Positions 1 to 9,888 of a DNA stretch of 64,000 nt are shown here, in pieces (position 1 is the first letter of the stretch; each line of letters opens with the position of its first letter). Below the pieces are notes generated by a model. It made no database searches. It saw only the letters and a list, made by a program, of their open reading frames with translations, and was not told the DNA's origin. The stretch lies in the NCBI GenBank assembly GCA_003864495.1, contig ML133365.1:2177856-2241855 (forward strand). The letters are read 5' to 3'. This DNA is from Nemopilema nomurai (lineage: Eukaryota > Cnidaria > Scyphozoa > Rhizostomeae > Rhizostomatidae). A program made the translations under genes and the position numbers.

Positions 1-1270
1 AGATTTCAGACCTGTGCTTCTGAAACCAACAATGGAGCCCTGGCAAAAGCTCATCCCAAATCTCTTTCAGGTAGGCTAACTTGGACTGAGAATCTTCCCA
101 GTTGATTGCATCAGCAAGACCTTTTGACTCCATGGTATTGATTTGGTAGCCATAAATATCAGCCATGATGCGCGGACTGGTTTTGCTGTTAGTGCCAATT
201 TTTGCCAGTTTTGCGGAGTCAGCATTTTGCATATGTTTGGTGCACCACAAATGTCTTGCTTCTGGTAATACAATGCTCAAACCTGTAACAAGTGCATGAT
301 CTAGGTCATGTCCAATTTTCTTTATTCCAAACAGTTTTGGTTCAGCAATTATAAGCTCACCAGCATAACGCCTGTATGCTTCCTGGTACTTTCTAAAATG
401 CCATTGACTTGGACCTAAGAATAATATATCATTAAGTATAATCAAAAACCTACATATACCCATATCCATATTTAAGACACAAGAACATAAATCTAAGATA
501 CAAGAACAAGTAGCTGCAAGGAAATAAAAAAAACCAAGTGTGCTTGAGTTAAGGGGGTTTGAGTTCACTGATGAATCCTTATTTGAAAGTTCTTTGAAAG
601 GTCCAGTGTAAAGTCACTAATGGACTAAAGTTTATTGGGAGATTACTGTATTAAAAAAATTAATTAACCAAACTACTTAAAAAGCATTTGTTGCTGGAAA
701 TGCATAATTTCTCAATTCTTATTTGGTGTCATTATCTTTAACTACTACAGAAATGATAATATGTTACAACTATTGCAAAAAGATTACAGGGTCAGAAAAA
801 ATTCTTCTTTTATGTGCCTAGGGACAAAGTGTTGGTGGTACCCCCTGTACCCCCCCCCCCCCACTCTAATAACGCCTTTGGCATCTCAATATAACAAACA
901 CAAGGCTTTGATATTAAACTTTTGAATATATACCTGGAAAAATTAGATTCTTTCCTCTATAATCAAGTAGGGATTCATTTTCATACGAGGAATCAGTCAA
1001 CCAAAAGCCATCGGCAACTTTGAATGTTGTGTCTACAACCCAGGTAGCATTGCCAAGCACACAGAAGCGGTACATGTCCTTCAACATATGCACTATGTGA
1101 TTAATTGAAGAGTATGAAATGGAATCAAAGTTCACAAACTGTACAAATGATCCACTGTGCAGCAAGTGAATCAAGCAAGTCAATGATGCTTTATCTTTGA
1201 AACACGTCTGAAATTTCTCACCTGATCGGCTACAACAGTGATCGCCGAGGAAAACGAGATGACCGAACAA
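1..1270 (-). pseudogene. MULE-like transposase, two exons, cut by the window edge
   Basis: Two open segments on the minus strand join cleanly. The upstream exon (about 1270-934) contains a 'GNATWVVDTTFK' block followed by 'DGFWLTDSSYENESL'. It ends at a CCAG|GTATAT donor at 934. The next exon starts after a TTCTTAG acceptor at 414 and runs off the window with 'GPSQWHFRKYQEAYRRYAG', 'KKIGHDLDHALVTG' and 'HLWCTKHMQ'. The 519-bp intron (415-933) keeps phase (P-G|G-P). A transposase core with an early Asp (VVDTTFK), a second Asp (GHDLDHAL) and a C-x2-H-like motif (CTKH) fits the MULE/Mutator-like fold. The first frame begins at a TTG directly after a stop, so the true start is not visible and at least one upstream exon is missing or lost. 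I did not see TIRs. The family call is moderate; that this is one spliced transposase-like gene is more certain. Confidence 0.55.
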
Positions 1271-1583
1271 CTACCGAAGATGACCAATCCAAACTAACAA
1301 ATCTTATTTGAACTCGTTACACATATATCTTACCCTAAGTCCTTACAACAACAGAACAATGTCGGTATTACCGAGTAACAGCAAAACTTTTGCAATACAC
1401 AAAAGTTTGAACAATCGGATGCAACACAGAAAGGGTCCGACACAACAGGACACATGATAAATTAAAGTCCATAATTAATTTAAGTTTCAATATCTGACTG
1501 TGAATACTTTTGGGGAGGGGAATGTAATTAATTGGCCTTTTCCTTAACAACTGGTTTATAAGGTGTGAAATTTTTGTTTTATT

Positions 1584-1797
1584 ATATCCTTTTCGGAAAC
1601 TGCCCTGGGGAAATAGGTGGTAATCAATGTTTGAAATTATAAAAAAACAAGCAATTTGATTGTTTGGCCTTAAGCTAAAAGAAATCCCTAATATCCTTTT
1701 CGGAAACTGCCCTGGAGAAATAAGTGGTAATCGATGTTCGAAGTTATAAAAAAACAAGGAATTTAATTGTTTGGCCGTAAACTAAAAGAAAACCACT
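1584..1797. repeat. 107-bp tandem duplication, two copies
   Basis: The unit beginning ATATCCTTTTCGGAAACTGC at 1584 repeats at 1691. Both copies run through a poly-A stretch and end near a TTTGGCC...AAACTAAAAGAAA segment. The copies differ by a scatter of substitutions, so the duplication is not recent. No coding function is apparent. Confidence 0.8.
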
Positions 1798-2519
1798 TAC
1801 TTTTCTTGATTAATCCCGTCTTCCATACAACCTACAAACTTCTGGGAATCATTAAAGTAGGTAGAAATCCGTACCTGTGGCCTAAAACACTTAATTTACC
1901 ATAGATGACTAAGCTTGCCTTGTTTTGAAGACTAGTCTTTTTCGCTAACACAAATCGTTTCATGTTGTTTTCTCATCGTTTCTACTCGTTTGTCCTTGTT
2001 TCCTGTTGTTTCCTGTTATAGTAAACGCGACACAGATACTGTGAAATGTTGTTGGCATGTTTGCTTTTCGCTTTTTTTTTAATATTCAAGTGTCTTGAAT
2101 GCAAGTGTTGAGGTTTAAAAGATTTTCACAATCGAGGGGTGGGGGCGGGATGTTTTTGGGTTTATATGTGATATAAATGAATAAACTGGAACTACAACTA
2201 TCATGTGTTTATATGTCTTCTAGTACTATGCATAAAAATTAGAATTTGCAATTTGGATTCTTTAACAGTAAATCAAACTATACGCATGCACTAATGTATA
2301 ATGCTCGTAAAAGAAGTCGTTTATACCGTAATAGGAAAATGATTACAAGTTACCAATGAGTTGCTGAACGACTTACATTTTACATTTACAAAGCTCAGTA
2401 TGGATGTGAACGAGATACCAATGAGTTTCCACTTTCTCTATAAAATATAATATATATATATATTTATATGAAAAGTCATGGTAACTCGTGGTTTTCCCAT
2501 ATGAAGCCACTATTAGAAA

Positions 2520-2582
2520 TGGTAACCCATTATGGTAACTCGTTGGTGACTCGTTAGTAACTCGTTGGTAACTCGTAACAAT
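2520..2582 (+). repeat. Short minisatellite, TAACTCGTTGGT-type unit
   Basis: Four to five imperfect units of about 12 bases, such as GTAACTCGTTGGTGACTCG and GTAACTCGTTGGTAACTCG, follow one another. Related scattered copies (TACCAATGAGT) appear in inverted orientation at about 2350 and 2417. Confidence 0.55.
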
Positions 2583-2634
2583 TTGGAAATTACACATCGC
2601 TACGGCTCATTATCAGTTCTGCACTGCTCAAGTA

Positions 2635-2888
2635 AAATTACCAGCATTTACAAAAGGTAAAGCACAGCTCTCTGCAGCTGATGTAGAAAAAAGTAGAAAA
2701 ATTGCTGCCATAAGAATTCATGTTGAACGAGTCATAAGTTTGCTGAGAAATAAGTACAGTATTCTTCAAACATCATTACCTGTAGACTATTTAATCAAAG
2801 TAAGCAATGGATACTGCACAATTGACAAAATTGTGGCAGTTTGCTGTGCACTTTGTAATTTATGTCCAACAGTTGTTCCATCTGATTA
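2635..2888 (+). pseudogene. THAP-type DDE transposase, C-terminal fragment (E1)
   Basis: An open frame of 84 codons reads 'KLPAFTKGKAQLSA...', then 'RKIAAIRIHVERVISLLR', and ends at a TAA. This is the final third of the DDE_Tnp_4-type transposase seen complete in E3: the basic KGK loop, then the H-V-E-R helix that carries the catalytic Glu. The THAP domain, coiled coil and both Asp residues are absent. It lies about 90 bp from the convergent YqaJ gene, the same tail-to-tail spacing as in E2 and E3. Non-functional by truncation; family assignment is firm by comparison with the other copies in this window. Confidence 0.8.
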
Positions 2889-4064
2889 ATCTTGATAATT
2901 TTATTTGTTTATATGCAAAAATTCCCTTGTAAGCAATATAATTTACATGTGAAAGTGTCTACATTGCTTTGCTTTTCTTTGAGGTCTTCTTTGACTGGAA
3001 ATACTTTGTAGCTGCACAATTTGGACAGAACCATTTTTTTGATTTCGAAATGGATTTTATGTTTAGGCATTTTATGTGAAACCACTGATAGGCACAATTT
3101 ACTTGTTTTCCTCATTGTCTGATGTTTTAGCTGTCACTCTAAGAACAGTATAAAATTTTCCCATTGCTTCTACCAGTAGGAATTGAGAAAAGAAGCTTTC
3201 GGCCTTTGGAAGCCAGTGCATCGTAAAGCTGTCATCAAACTTGATTCTTTCACAGTGCTGATCCTTTCCAGTCCAAACATAAAAGTCACAGTAGTCTCGC
3301 TTTGTGACAAACATCTGAGCCATTACTTGATAGTAATATGGATGGTTTTTTGGCATACCTATACTTCCATCAATGTCTTGCAAACAAAAGTGCTTTCTAC
3401 CAACTGCTTCAAAGACAGAGTCATTTTTAACACAATAAGGGCACTTGATTTCCAGGCAGCCATCTCCACAGCATGTGCAAGTAACCAGGCCATCAGGGGT
3501 TGCAGCAAGGAAAGGTTGACTCTCAGACAGAAATGGGCCTGAATCAGCTACACTAAAGTTCTCATGCTGCAAGGTCATCTTAGAAATATAGCTCTTGCAT
3601 GCCTTTTTTCATGTATACATCCCCAATCTGTTGCCCTTGAACTAAACTTATATGTTTGAGGATAACACATTCTGCCGATAAGTGACAATGAAGGCTGTGC
3701 AATATCTGTGTGGCAAACAGAGTACAGATTGGATGCTGTAACCCTTCCAGCATGGAATCTGTACCAAAGCTGTGATGATGCTTGATCTCTAGTTTCTTGC
3801 ATGACCAATTCTACTTGGTCTTTAGTGCAACTGATAGTTGTTGACATGGCAAGGTCAAGAAGCTGCTTGTAATTTAATTGTAAGTTAGCTGGATTATATA
3901 GCTCAGTGATAATTGTAGGATACTTCTTGTTCAGGGATTTTGGTATGTAATCCTTTGAGTGTGGAGGAATTATTGACAAAATTTAAAATTTAGTTCCACA
4001 TTGACTCAGTTGCTCATAGAATTGAGACATTTCATCATCTGTGGCAATAGCTCTTACTCTCTAT

Positions 4065-4272
4065 TACGTCATTGTTGCGAAAGCCCGCAATGCATGGAGG
4101 GATTTGTAGTCACCCGCGCTTAGCTTGCTTTTATTTTGAATTGCGAAGTTGCACACATCCAGGTTAGAATTGTCAAAATATCGAAAAAACATGGAAAAGA
4201 ATAGAGAAAATAAAACTAATCCAGCAGAAAACGGTTGCCCTAGTTCTTTTCAAAACTCTAGCACGGGCATTG
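4065..4272 (+). repeat. E2 left terminal inverted repeat
   Basis: About 208 bp that match 7664-7457 in reverse complement at roughly 90-95 % by eye, up to GCACGGGCATTG. It contains the start codon (4191) and first 27 codons of the THAP transposase. Confidence 0.85.
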
Positions 4273-5856
4273 GAATCAACGAAGAAGCTGCGAACAATCT
4301 GTTAGCCACCCCACACGCAGAAGATGGGCCTAAGAAGATCGTTGAGAGACGCGGAGGTCCAGGCAGGTTCACTTGCTGCGTTCCAAATTGCTTTAATAAT
4401 AGTAAGAAGCACAGAGATCTGGCATTTTACGCTTTTCCAAATGGGAATAGCAAAGAGAAAAAAGATTTGGGGAAACGCTGGATCCATTTGATCCACAGGA
4501 AGGACTTTAAGCCAACCGCGGGCACATGATATGTTTCGAGCACTTTGTAGGAGGCAGGAAAACGTATATGAACAATATTCCTACCATCACACCTAAAACT
4601 GAAAACATGATAAAACCAAAAGCTAGGCCTACTGTTAGAGCTAGGAACCGTGATGTTCTGCGCGAAGCCAACGTAAATATTGACCCTTTAATTGATATGA
4701 TGGAGGTGGAATATGAATATGTTTCCAATGATGATAAAACAGCCCAGGAGGATTCTGAACTTCCAAGCAACACAAGTTCTGGAACCCTTGCTAGTGAAAA
4801 TGATGCTTTACGTGCTGATGTAAGAATACTTCTGCAGGAACATGCAAAACTGAAAGCAGAAAAGGCTCAGAGTGATACAGAAATTGCATGTTTGCTGAGA
4901 AGAATTGAAAAGTTTTAATTTTCCTTTCATAAGTACAAGGATGACATCAAACTTTTCAGGTTCTATACTGGCCTACCTGATTATGCCACATTCAATATTA
5001 TTTTTGATTCATTTGGCCCTGCAATAAAAGCTTTGGTCTACCACAACTCCAACACAAATATTGAAAAACTTAAATCGCCAGAACACACAAAGTGTGGGAG
5101 AAAGAGGACACTTTCTCCTGAGCAGGAATTCTTTCTTGTCCTTGTACGACTCTGACTGGGTCTTTTGGAAGAAGACCTGGCCCAGAGAGCATCAATATCT
5201 CAACAGCATTTGTCAAGAATCTGGATAACATGGTTGGACTTTATGCATAGCCAAATGCGATCTTTACCAATCTGGCCCTCTAAAGACATTATTGATAAAA
5301 CAATGCCAAAATGTTTCAAGGACACCTATCCATCAACAAGGGTGATTATTGATTGCACTGAGTTTTTTATTGAAATGGCTAGCTCAGTGCGGTCCCAAAG
5401 TGCAACATACTCTCGATATAAGCACCATAACACTGCTAAAGTCCTCATTGGTATAACCCCTGCAGGAGCTGTCTCGTTTGTTTCAGATTTGTATGCAGGA
5501 AGAACCAGCGATAAACAGGCAACCATTGACTGTGGGATCATTGATTTACTTGAGGCAAATGACTCAGTTATGGCAGATAAAGGATTGAAATTGCCGAAGA
5601 TTTGCCAACAGGTGTCTCTTTGAACATCCCTCCTTTTCTAAGGGGCAAAAGTCACCTATCAATCGAGGAAGAAGTTGAAACAAGAAAAATTGCATCTGTT
5701 CGTATCCATGTTGAACGTGCAATTTCACGAATAAAAACATTTAGGATTTTAAGCACAGTTTTCCCAATCACAATGTGTCCAGAGCTTAACAAAATTTGGG
5801 TAATATGTGCATATATGACAAATTTTTTGCCACCCTTAATAAATGATAGAGACTGA
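4191..5856 (+). pseudogene. THAP-domain DDE transposase of E2, four frame breaks
   Basis: The first ATG (4191) gives a Ser/Asn-rich leader, then a THAP zinc finger: 'FTCCVPNCFNN' (C-x4-C), and after a frameshift at about 4527 'ICFEHFVGG' (C-x2-H) with 'NNIPTI' in place of the AVPTF box. A charged coiled-coil linker follows, then the DDE core: 'FYTGLPDYATF', 'RVIIDCTEFF' (Asp 1), 'GITPAGAVSFVSDLYAG', 'SVMADKG' (Asp) and 'VRIHVERAISRIK' (Glu). Breaks: frameshift near 4527, TAA at about 4916, TGA at 5153-5155, and loss of one T near 5585. The order and spacing match the intact E3 copy, so this is a decayed single-exon transposase that would bind the TIRs through THAP and cut them through DDE. 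Confidence 0.85.
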
Positions 5857-6072
5857 AAATTAATGCTATGTTTTCAAAACAACTAATTGCATACTGAATT
5901 CTACTTTTTCACTGTGATTCTTTTCTTCGTTTGTGTTGATTATATGCTTGATCACGATTTCTCATTTAAAATAAGCTTCAACAAAGTGTTTGAAAGGTCA
6001 GTAGTTGGGAAAGATAAAACCAAAAAATACTCTTTGACAAAGAAAGATTTTTTACAAAGATTTTTTACAATT

Positions 6073-7538
6073 TTAGCTTTTCATGAGTTCTGGAAAAATG
6101 TAAAGTTTGTAGAATGCTGTTAATTCTGGCAACATTTTATCATTCCACAAAGTTGTGTCTATAAATATTCTTTCCACATGTATGTCACCTTTGGTGTAAA
6201 CGACAAAGTCAATCCATGGCAGTTCTAAAATATTGACAACCCTCTGGCACTGGTAATATTGGACATTATTGCGTTTGAGAAGGAGGTCGTTGTTTTCCTC
6301 TTGAAGGAAAAAGTTTTTGTCCTTAGCAGCTTCCCTTAATGTAGAATCTCTCTTTTCATATGGACACTTTACTTCAATGCAACCCACAGGTGCTCCATTT
6401 TCCACAACAATACCATCTGGGCTGCATCCATGCCATGGACAGGAAGGGTATACAATGAAACCACAATCATCAACCTTCTTTCCCCATGAATCTTCACACT
6501 TCTGATACTCTGAAATTGCAAGACTCTCATTGTCGATCCCCCATTTCAGTGGTGCAGGTAAATTGTTGTTTTTTCTGCAATTTTTACCAATTATACATTT
6601 TATCAATGAATTTGGGTACAAATTTTGCCTTCTTTTCATCACCTTTCCGAAAATTGATGCTGTCAATCTAACTTTCCTTTCTTCAAACCACTGAAATTGT
6701 TCTGATTGTCCCAATGTGTTTATACAGATATTGATTGTGTCCTGCTTGCTAACTTGCACGGCTGTCAATATCTTGGTTTTCAGTTCATCATTATGAAATG
6801 CAGAGTCATTAACATTAAAGTTCATCTGCCCAAACAATTGTGAAATGGTGTTGTTTTCTGCAAATGTTGTGCTGTTATTTATTAAGGTTGGCTCCTTCTG
6901 CTTGAGAACTTGGCGACTTACTGATGTTTGAAAACTGTTGCAAGGTTCATAATTGTTTGATTTGATGGACTCACAAAACAAGGTAGCTTTCCCAGCCTTT
7001 GAAAAATTCTCCACTAGTCTTTTTAGGTCATCTGCCTCCTTTGGGTAGGGAAATAGAGGGGTGGCACAGAAGGATTCCCTTACTCCAGAAACTATGGGTC
7101 TCTTCCTTTTCTTATTTACTTCTGCTTTCTCAAACTCCAAGTCTTCAAATCTCACAGCCTTTGCCAAAGTCATGTTGGCTGAAGTTGGAATATGCCACTT
7201 CTGTGAAACTTGAGTGCAAGTTAAATCATTTGGTATCACTTTAGTACCCAGGTTGACAAAGTCTAGAAGGGTGAAAAGAAGGGCTGCTACATGTTTACAA
7301 CAGCCCCCTTGACCAGCCTTCCAGCTACATTTTGCATACATGACATCTCCAGTTGTCTGATTAAGATAACTCGTACACAACCTAAAATAAGTTTTTCATA
7401 GAAGCGTGCACCCTTGTTAATCTGTCGCTCGTTACAATTCATCACCTCAGAAAAATCAATGCCCGTGCTAGAGTTTTGAAAAAAACTAGGGCAAGCGCTT
7501 TCTTCTGGATTAGTTTTATTTTCTTCATTCTTTTCCAT
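6073..7538 (-). pseudogene. SWIM-YqaJ nuclease gene of E2, one frameshift
   Basis: The ATG at 7538 lies inside the right TIR. The first frame runs through 'NKGARFYEKLILG' and must shift once near 7370 to enter a long open frame (about 430 codons, to TAA at 6073-6075). That frame holds a SWIM finger 'CSWKAGQGGCCKHVAALL' and a YqaJ domain: 'RKVRLTASIFGKV', 'WGIDNESLAI', 'CSPDGIV' (Asp), 'GCIEVKCPYEK' (Glu-x-Lys) and 'YYQCQ' (Gln). All expected catalytic residues are present, so the single frameshift is the only visible lesion. It lacks the C-terminal PHD finger seen in E1 and E3. A splice acceptor-like TTTTAG just before the long frame leaves open an unseen upstream exon instead of a frameshift. 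Confidence 0.8.
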
Positions 7539-7664
7539 GTTTTTTCGATATTTTGACAATTCTAACCTGGATGTGTGCAACTTCGCAATTCAAAATTAAA
7601 GAAAGCTAAGCGCGGCTGACTACAAATCCCTCTATGCATTGCGGGCTTTTGCAACAATGACGTA
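7457..7664 (-). repeat. E2 right terminal inverted repeat
   Basis: Partner of 4065-4272. Read on the minus strand it contains an ATG at 7538 and 27 codons nearly identical to the transposase start, here forming the N-terminus of the YqaJ gene. The likely promoter of each gene lies in the outer 126 bp of its TIR, by position only. Confidence 0.85.
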
Positions 7665-8600
7665 ATAGAGAGAAAGGGCAATTGGGTGTAGGTTTGCAGA
7701 TTTACCAGGCATACAGGATCCGTCATAATCATTATTCAATTCATCATTGACCTTCTTCTGCAAAGTTTTTGGGGAAGAAAAATCAATGTCTTTTATTTCT
7801 TTGTACTCGATCGATTTAATTGTCGTTGGCCCAGCCCAGTATGACTTTTCATCTGTTACTGTTCTATTTGTCCTTTGACGCACCATAAATTCTAGGTAAA
7901 ACAGAACTGCACTTATATGTGAGCAAGATTCTCCCAGTCCAGCCATGCAGTTACAATGAGCTGAGATGATGCTGCCATCCATATTACATATAATCCAAGG
8001 CGATGGTGGAGATTGTGCTAATCTTTGTGAGTGGCAAACCTGGAAAATTAGGACATGAGGGTTTAGATCCTGATGCACAAATTATCTATACCTTATCTAA
8101 ACTTGGCTTTGCTTCAGTCATTTTCAGTTTATTTCATTAAAAATTCTCTGCAATTAATTAGTGAATTAAAGATGCTACAGTAGCTACTGTAATATAACAT
8201 ATCATATAGGTCTATCTAGGCCAGGCTTACCCTCCCAAGTACAACAGAGATTTTCTTCTCAGGGATAGAATGAACTTTTACTTCTCTCACACAAACGAAG
8301 TGATTGTATGCATCCAAACTTTTGAAATTGTTCAACTCATGTTTGCTGATCGGTGATGGAGCAAATATTAAGTAGTGCACGATGTCTGGATAACTAACGG
8401 CAGGGAAATCCTTAATTTCAGCTGAAAAAGCATCTCTATCTAAATTATATGGATCTTTTCCACCTATAACGTCTATTTTCTCCTTAGATCTGCTAAAAAC
8501 TTCGACATATAAACCCTCAAAATAGCAGCTTCTCGCATTCATCTCCGTATCGTTGCTAGCCAATCCTCCAGTTGTCCTCCAATATGGCGGACAAAGAATT

Positions 8601-9149
8601 TCGTGACGTCACTGAAAACACACTATAAGTTGCGTTCACACAAATTAAAAACTTGATCTTTAGCTTATATATTTTTGTGCTGTATTGCTTATATTCGTTA
8701 TATAATTGTTTTCCAATGTAATTCCATTATTAATATATATACCTGATAATAGGGTACAGAAGTATATTGGTTACTATTTCTGTCTAGTGTCTTTTTTAAC
8801 AGTTTTGCAATGTCACCTCTAAAATCTCGTACAATTACGTAATGACGTAGCCTGGAAACGAAATAGAATTTAAAATTAACAGATACTTATCTGTAAGTTG
8901 AAGGTTGGTTGCAGTTCTATGAGTTACCAGCCAGGAGTGAAGGAGTTGTACGCCCCTACCATATTGTAACCCCACCCAACTCCTTCAACTCCTGTGACAT
9001 TGCAACACTATTTGCTCTTAAGTCTGGTTGGCGCATGCGCGGCACTATCTCTCGACAGTTTATTTTAAATTTTTCAGCAGGCTACATTTTTGCGAGACTC
9101 AATATCAAACAGACCTATTCAGAGCAATTTAGCACTCTCACAGTCTCGA
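8601..9149. other. No gene recognised
   Basis: AT-rich sequence right of E1. I found no conserved frame, no clear TIR and no repeat of note. An inverted pair of CCTACCAT...GAGTTACCAGCC-like words near 8920-8990 is too short to interpret. Confidence 0.4.
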
Positions 9150-9302
9150 ATGGATTGGAGTTTAGAATTAGAATTGGATGAAGCAACACGTCCTTCTCAG
9201 TGTAGTCCTTCATCAGAGCCTACACTACAAGTAAAGAAGAGGAGAATGACTGCAAAAAAACCATGTGATGCTAAGGATGACACACCTACGCCAGTGCAAT
9301 AG
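9150..9302 (+). CDS. Short unassigned ORF (50 aa)
   Basis: An ATG at 9150 opens 'MDWSLELELDEATRPSQ', then a Ser/Pro-rich stretch and a Lys/Arg-rich patch ('KKRRM'), with a stop at 9302. It could be the first exon of a nuclear protein or the start of the degraded family copy downstream, but nothing confirms expression and no splice donor was fixed. I do not recognise it. Confidence 0.15.
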   Translation: MDWSLELELDEATRPSQCSPSSEPTLQVKKRRMTAKKPCDAKDDTPTPVQ

Positions 9303-9888
9303 ACTTAGCAACAAGCAACTATTTGCAAAACCCATAAGAACTGAAGGACAAAAATTGGGATACAAAAACTCTTATATGACATTTAATTCAGCGAAGACTA
9401 GCCTTGATTTGAAAAGCTGGCTATTAAGAACTTCAGTATGGGGGTCAAATTCTCAACTTTACCCCCCAGAATGTCATAGGCACAAATAACCTCTAGAAAC
9501 ATCTGTAGTAGGTTATTCTAAGATGTTTTGTAAAGTTTTAGCCAATTCTGCTCACACTTGCAAAACTCATTTGAGTACAACGACACAGTTTTGCCTTTTT
9601 GTAATATCGATACTTACTCTAGGTAATTCTCGGGTTCATGTCTATATTTGTTTTTGCTTCTCTTAGTAAGGAAATATTAGCTTGTCACGCTTTAGTTTTT
9701 TATGTTTTCCCGTAGCGCAATATTTTACATCCCCTTTCACCCTTTCACCGCGTATCTTAATATATCTTATACCTCCTACTAGTTCATTTACGTATTCACG
9801 ATAGATACCGATTTTGATCTATTTCTCTGGAAATTGTTTGGTAAATTAAAAAATATTTCAGGTGAGTATGGCTTAATAATATATCAAA
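9303..9888. other. No gene recognised
   Basis: AT-rich spacer with no conserved frame on either strand; the open frame at 9265-9489 has no recognisable content. Confidence 0.4.

Larger units (their letters stand above)
1271..2634. other. Non-coding stretch with short repeats
   Basis: No supportable gene. It holds a 107-bp tandem duplication (1584-1797), an AT microsatellite near 2447-2465 and a short TAACTCGTTGG-type minisatellite (2520-2582), each listed separately. The minus-strand open frame at 1368-1757 is read through the duplicated unit and is not a gene. Confidence 0.6.
4065..7664. mobile_element. E2: 3.6-kb THAP/YqaJ transposon nested in E1
   Basis: The element is bounded by about 208-bp inverted repeats that start TACGTCATTGTTGC. 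A 2-bp AT duplication is seen at 4063-4064 and 7665-7666. Because the ends read CTCTCTATTACG and CGTAATAGAGAG, a TA duplication one base out, or a slightly longer TIR, fits equally well. Inside are two convergent genes: THAP-DDE (+, 4191-5856) and SWIM-YqaJ (-, 7538-6073), 216 bp apart. Both genes are broken. It interrupts the YqaJ gene of E1, so it is the younger insertion. Confidence 0.85.
2980..8542 (-). pseudogene. SWIM-YqaJ-PHD nuclease gene of E1, interrupted by E2
   Basis: Read right to left. Exon 1 (8542-8231, first ATG after an upstream TTG) encodes the family N-terminus and ends at a GTAAGC donor. Exon 2 starts at 8039 (TTTTCCAG acceptor, phase 0 to 0) with 'VCHSQRLAQSP' and a SWIM finger 'CNCMAGLGESCSH'. 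The frame enters E2 at 7666 and resumes left of 4063. YqaJ signatures follow: 'WYRFHAGRVTAS', 'ATPDGLV' (Asp), 'LEIKCPYC' (Glu-x-Lys) and 'YYYQVMAQ'. A TAA sits in frame near 3982, and a 1-bp loss in an A-run near 3590 shifts the frame. Beyond the apparent stop at 3099, a different frame (about 3085-2985) encodes the second half of a PHD finger ('CAYQWFHIKC...WFCPNC'). YqaJ proteins are lambda-exonuclease-fold nucleases; here the gene is dead. Confidence 0.8.
2635..8600. mobile_element. E1: remnant two-gene THAP/YqaJ transposon, left end lost, split by E2
   Basis: A plus-strand transposase C-terminus (2635-2888) converges on a minus-strand SWIM-YqaJ-PHD gene (2980-8542). This is the same two-gene layout as E2, E3 and E4 here and matches the ISL2EU-type DNA transposon organisation as I remember it (transposase plus YqaJ nuclease). 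Everything upstream of the last 84 transposase codons is missing, so the left end is truncated at about 2634. E2 sits inside the minus-strand gene between 4063 and 7666. The right end lies beyond the YqaJ start codon, somewhere near 8590-8650, but with no left TIR to compare I cannot place it. Confidence 0.65.

Noticed and set aside
848..861. Poly-C run (also 44469-44480) as a regulatory site
   Set aside because: Simple homopolymers; the second lies in a proline-rich part of Gag. They are more useful as places to suspect length errors.
1368..1757. 129-codon minus-strand frame
   Set aside because: Formed by a tandem duplication; the repeated peptide pieces come from the repeat itself.
2520..2582. 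Possible CRISPR-like array
   Set aside because: Units are short, imperfect and have no spacers; this is a eukaryotic minisatellite.
4040..4062. GTAAGAG next to E2 as a splice donor of the E1 nuclease gene
   Set aside because: It would need an intron of about 20 bases to rejoin the reading frame, which is too short.
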